Part shown: positions 31,263 to 31,349 of the stretch, piece after piece
How positions within the stretch are numbered: position 1 is the first letter of the stretch
Layout: the number at the start of each line of letters is the position of its first letter
NCBI GenBank assembly: GCA_910583735.1
Contig: CAJTXS010000018.1
Location: 1-31,349 of the forward strand
Reading direction: 5' to 3'
DNA length: 31,349 bases
Source: an uncultured Christensenella sp.
GTDB taxonomy: Bacteria > Bacillota > Clostridia > Christensenellales > UBA3700
Notes under the pieces: model-generated
What the model was told of the DNA's origin: nothing
The model's database searches: none
What the model saw: the letters and a program-made list of their open reading frames with translations, nothing else
Translations under genes and position numbers: made by a program

Positions 31263-31313
31263 CTATAAGCACGGCAGAGGGTAAAAGTTTCGGTTTTTTT
31301 TAATTGTTTGCAT
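31263..31313 (-). CDS. Possible 16-codon leader peptide
   Basis: A short frame, MQTIKKNRNFYPLPCL, starts at an ATG with GAGGG 8 bases upstream and ends 14 bases before the next gene's ATG. Both begin MQTIK. It may be a leader peptide controlling the downstream gene by attenuation or translational coupling; it could also be chance. Confidence 0.35.
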   Translation of the reverse strand: MQTIKKNRNFYPLPCL

Positions 31314-31349
31314 TTTGAAAACCCTCAGATTTTGATTTTTTTGTTAAAA

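Overview
The window reads as a chromosomal piece of an anaerobic, Gram-positive-type bacterium, most likely an uncultured clostridium (Bacillota). This is inferred from lipoprotein signals without outer-membrane genes, near-consensus sigma-A promoters with 17-base spacers, strong GGAGG ribosome sites, BspA-like leucine-rich repeats, an M64 peptidase, two rubrerythrins of opposite domain order, an ECF vitamin transporter and a B12-dependent methionine synthase. No marker gene allows a finer placement.

Left part (1-8.6 kb), nearly all on the minus strand: a divergent Sir2-like protein with a small upstream partner, a membrane-anchored acidic protein, a maltose-type acetyltransferase, tRNA-Asn, a four-helix membrane protein whose promoter abuts its start codon, a BspA-like lipoprotein, and a PerR-like regulator followed by a reverse rubrerythrin. 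The PerR-like gene also looks leaderless.

Middle (8.6-14.7 kb, minus): a tight five-gene operon, in transcription order: GPH/MFS sugar transporter, membrane-anchored ComEC-like metallo-hydrolase, degenerate shikimate-kinase-like protein, glutamate-5-kinase-like protein and GH36 alpha-galactosidase. Junctions are 3-6 base gaps or short overlaps. It is followed on the plus strand by a 34-residue Lys/Ser/Thr-rich protein ending CCCGK, a membrane-anchored PI-PLC-like phosphodiesterase, and divergent tRNA-Glu(CTC) and tRNA-Arg(CCT).

Sulfur and one-carbon region (17-25 kb): an Rrf2 regulator, metF, a separate MetH reactivation protein and a truncated metH form one overlapping minus operon. A promoter inside the metH 3' end drives a cobalamin riboswitch, a DUF4430 lipoprotein and an ECF S component, probably B12 uptake for MetH. 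Divergent from rrf2 are O-acetylhomoserine sulfhydrylase and cysteine synthase, with three inverted repeats in the shared regulatory region. A classical rubrerythrin follows.

Right end (25.9-31.3 kb): a 1091-residue surface protein with one intact and one apparently inactivated M64 module. Beyond about 29.3 kb the DNA becomes clearly more AT-rich. It carries a padR / alpha-beta hydrolase / zinc-ribbon operon, then a short conjugative-element-type ORF with a possible leader peptide. This segment is probably acquired and runs past the window edge.
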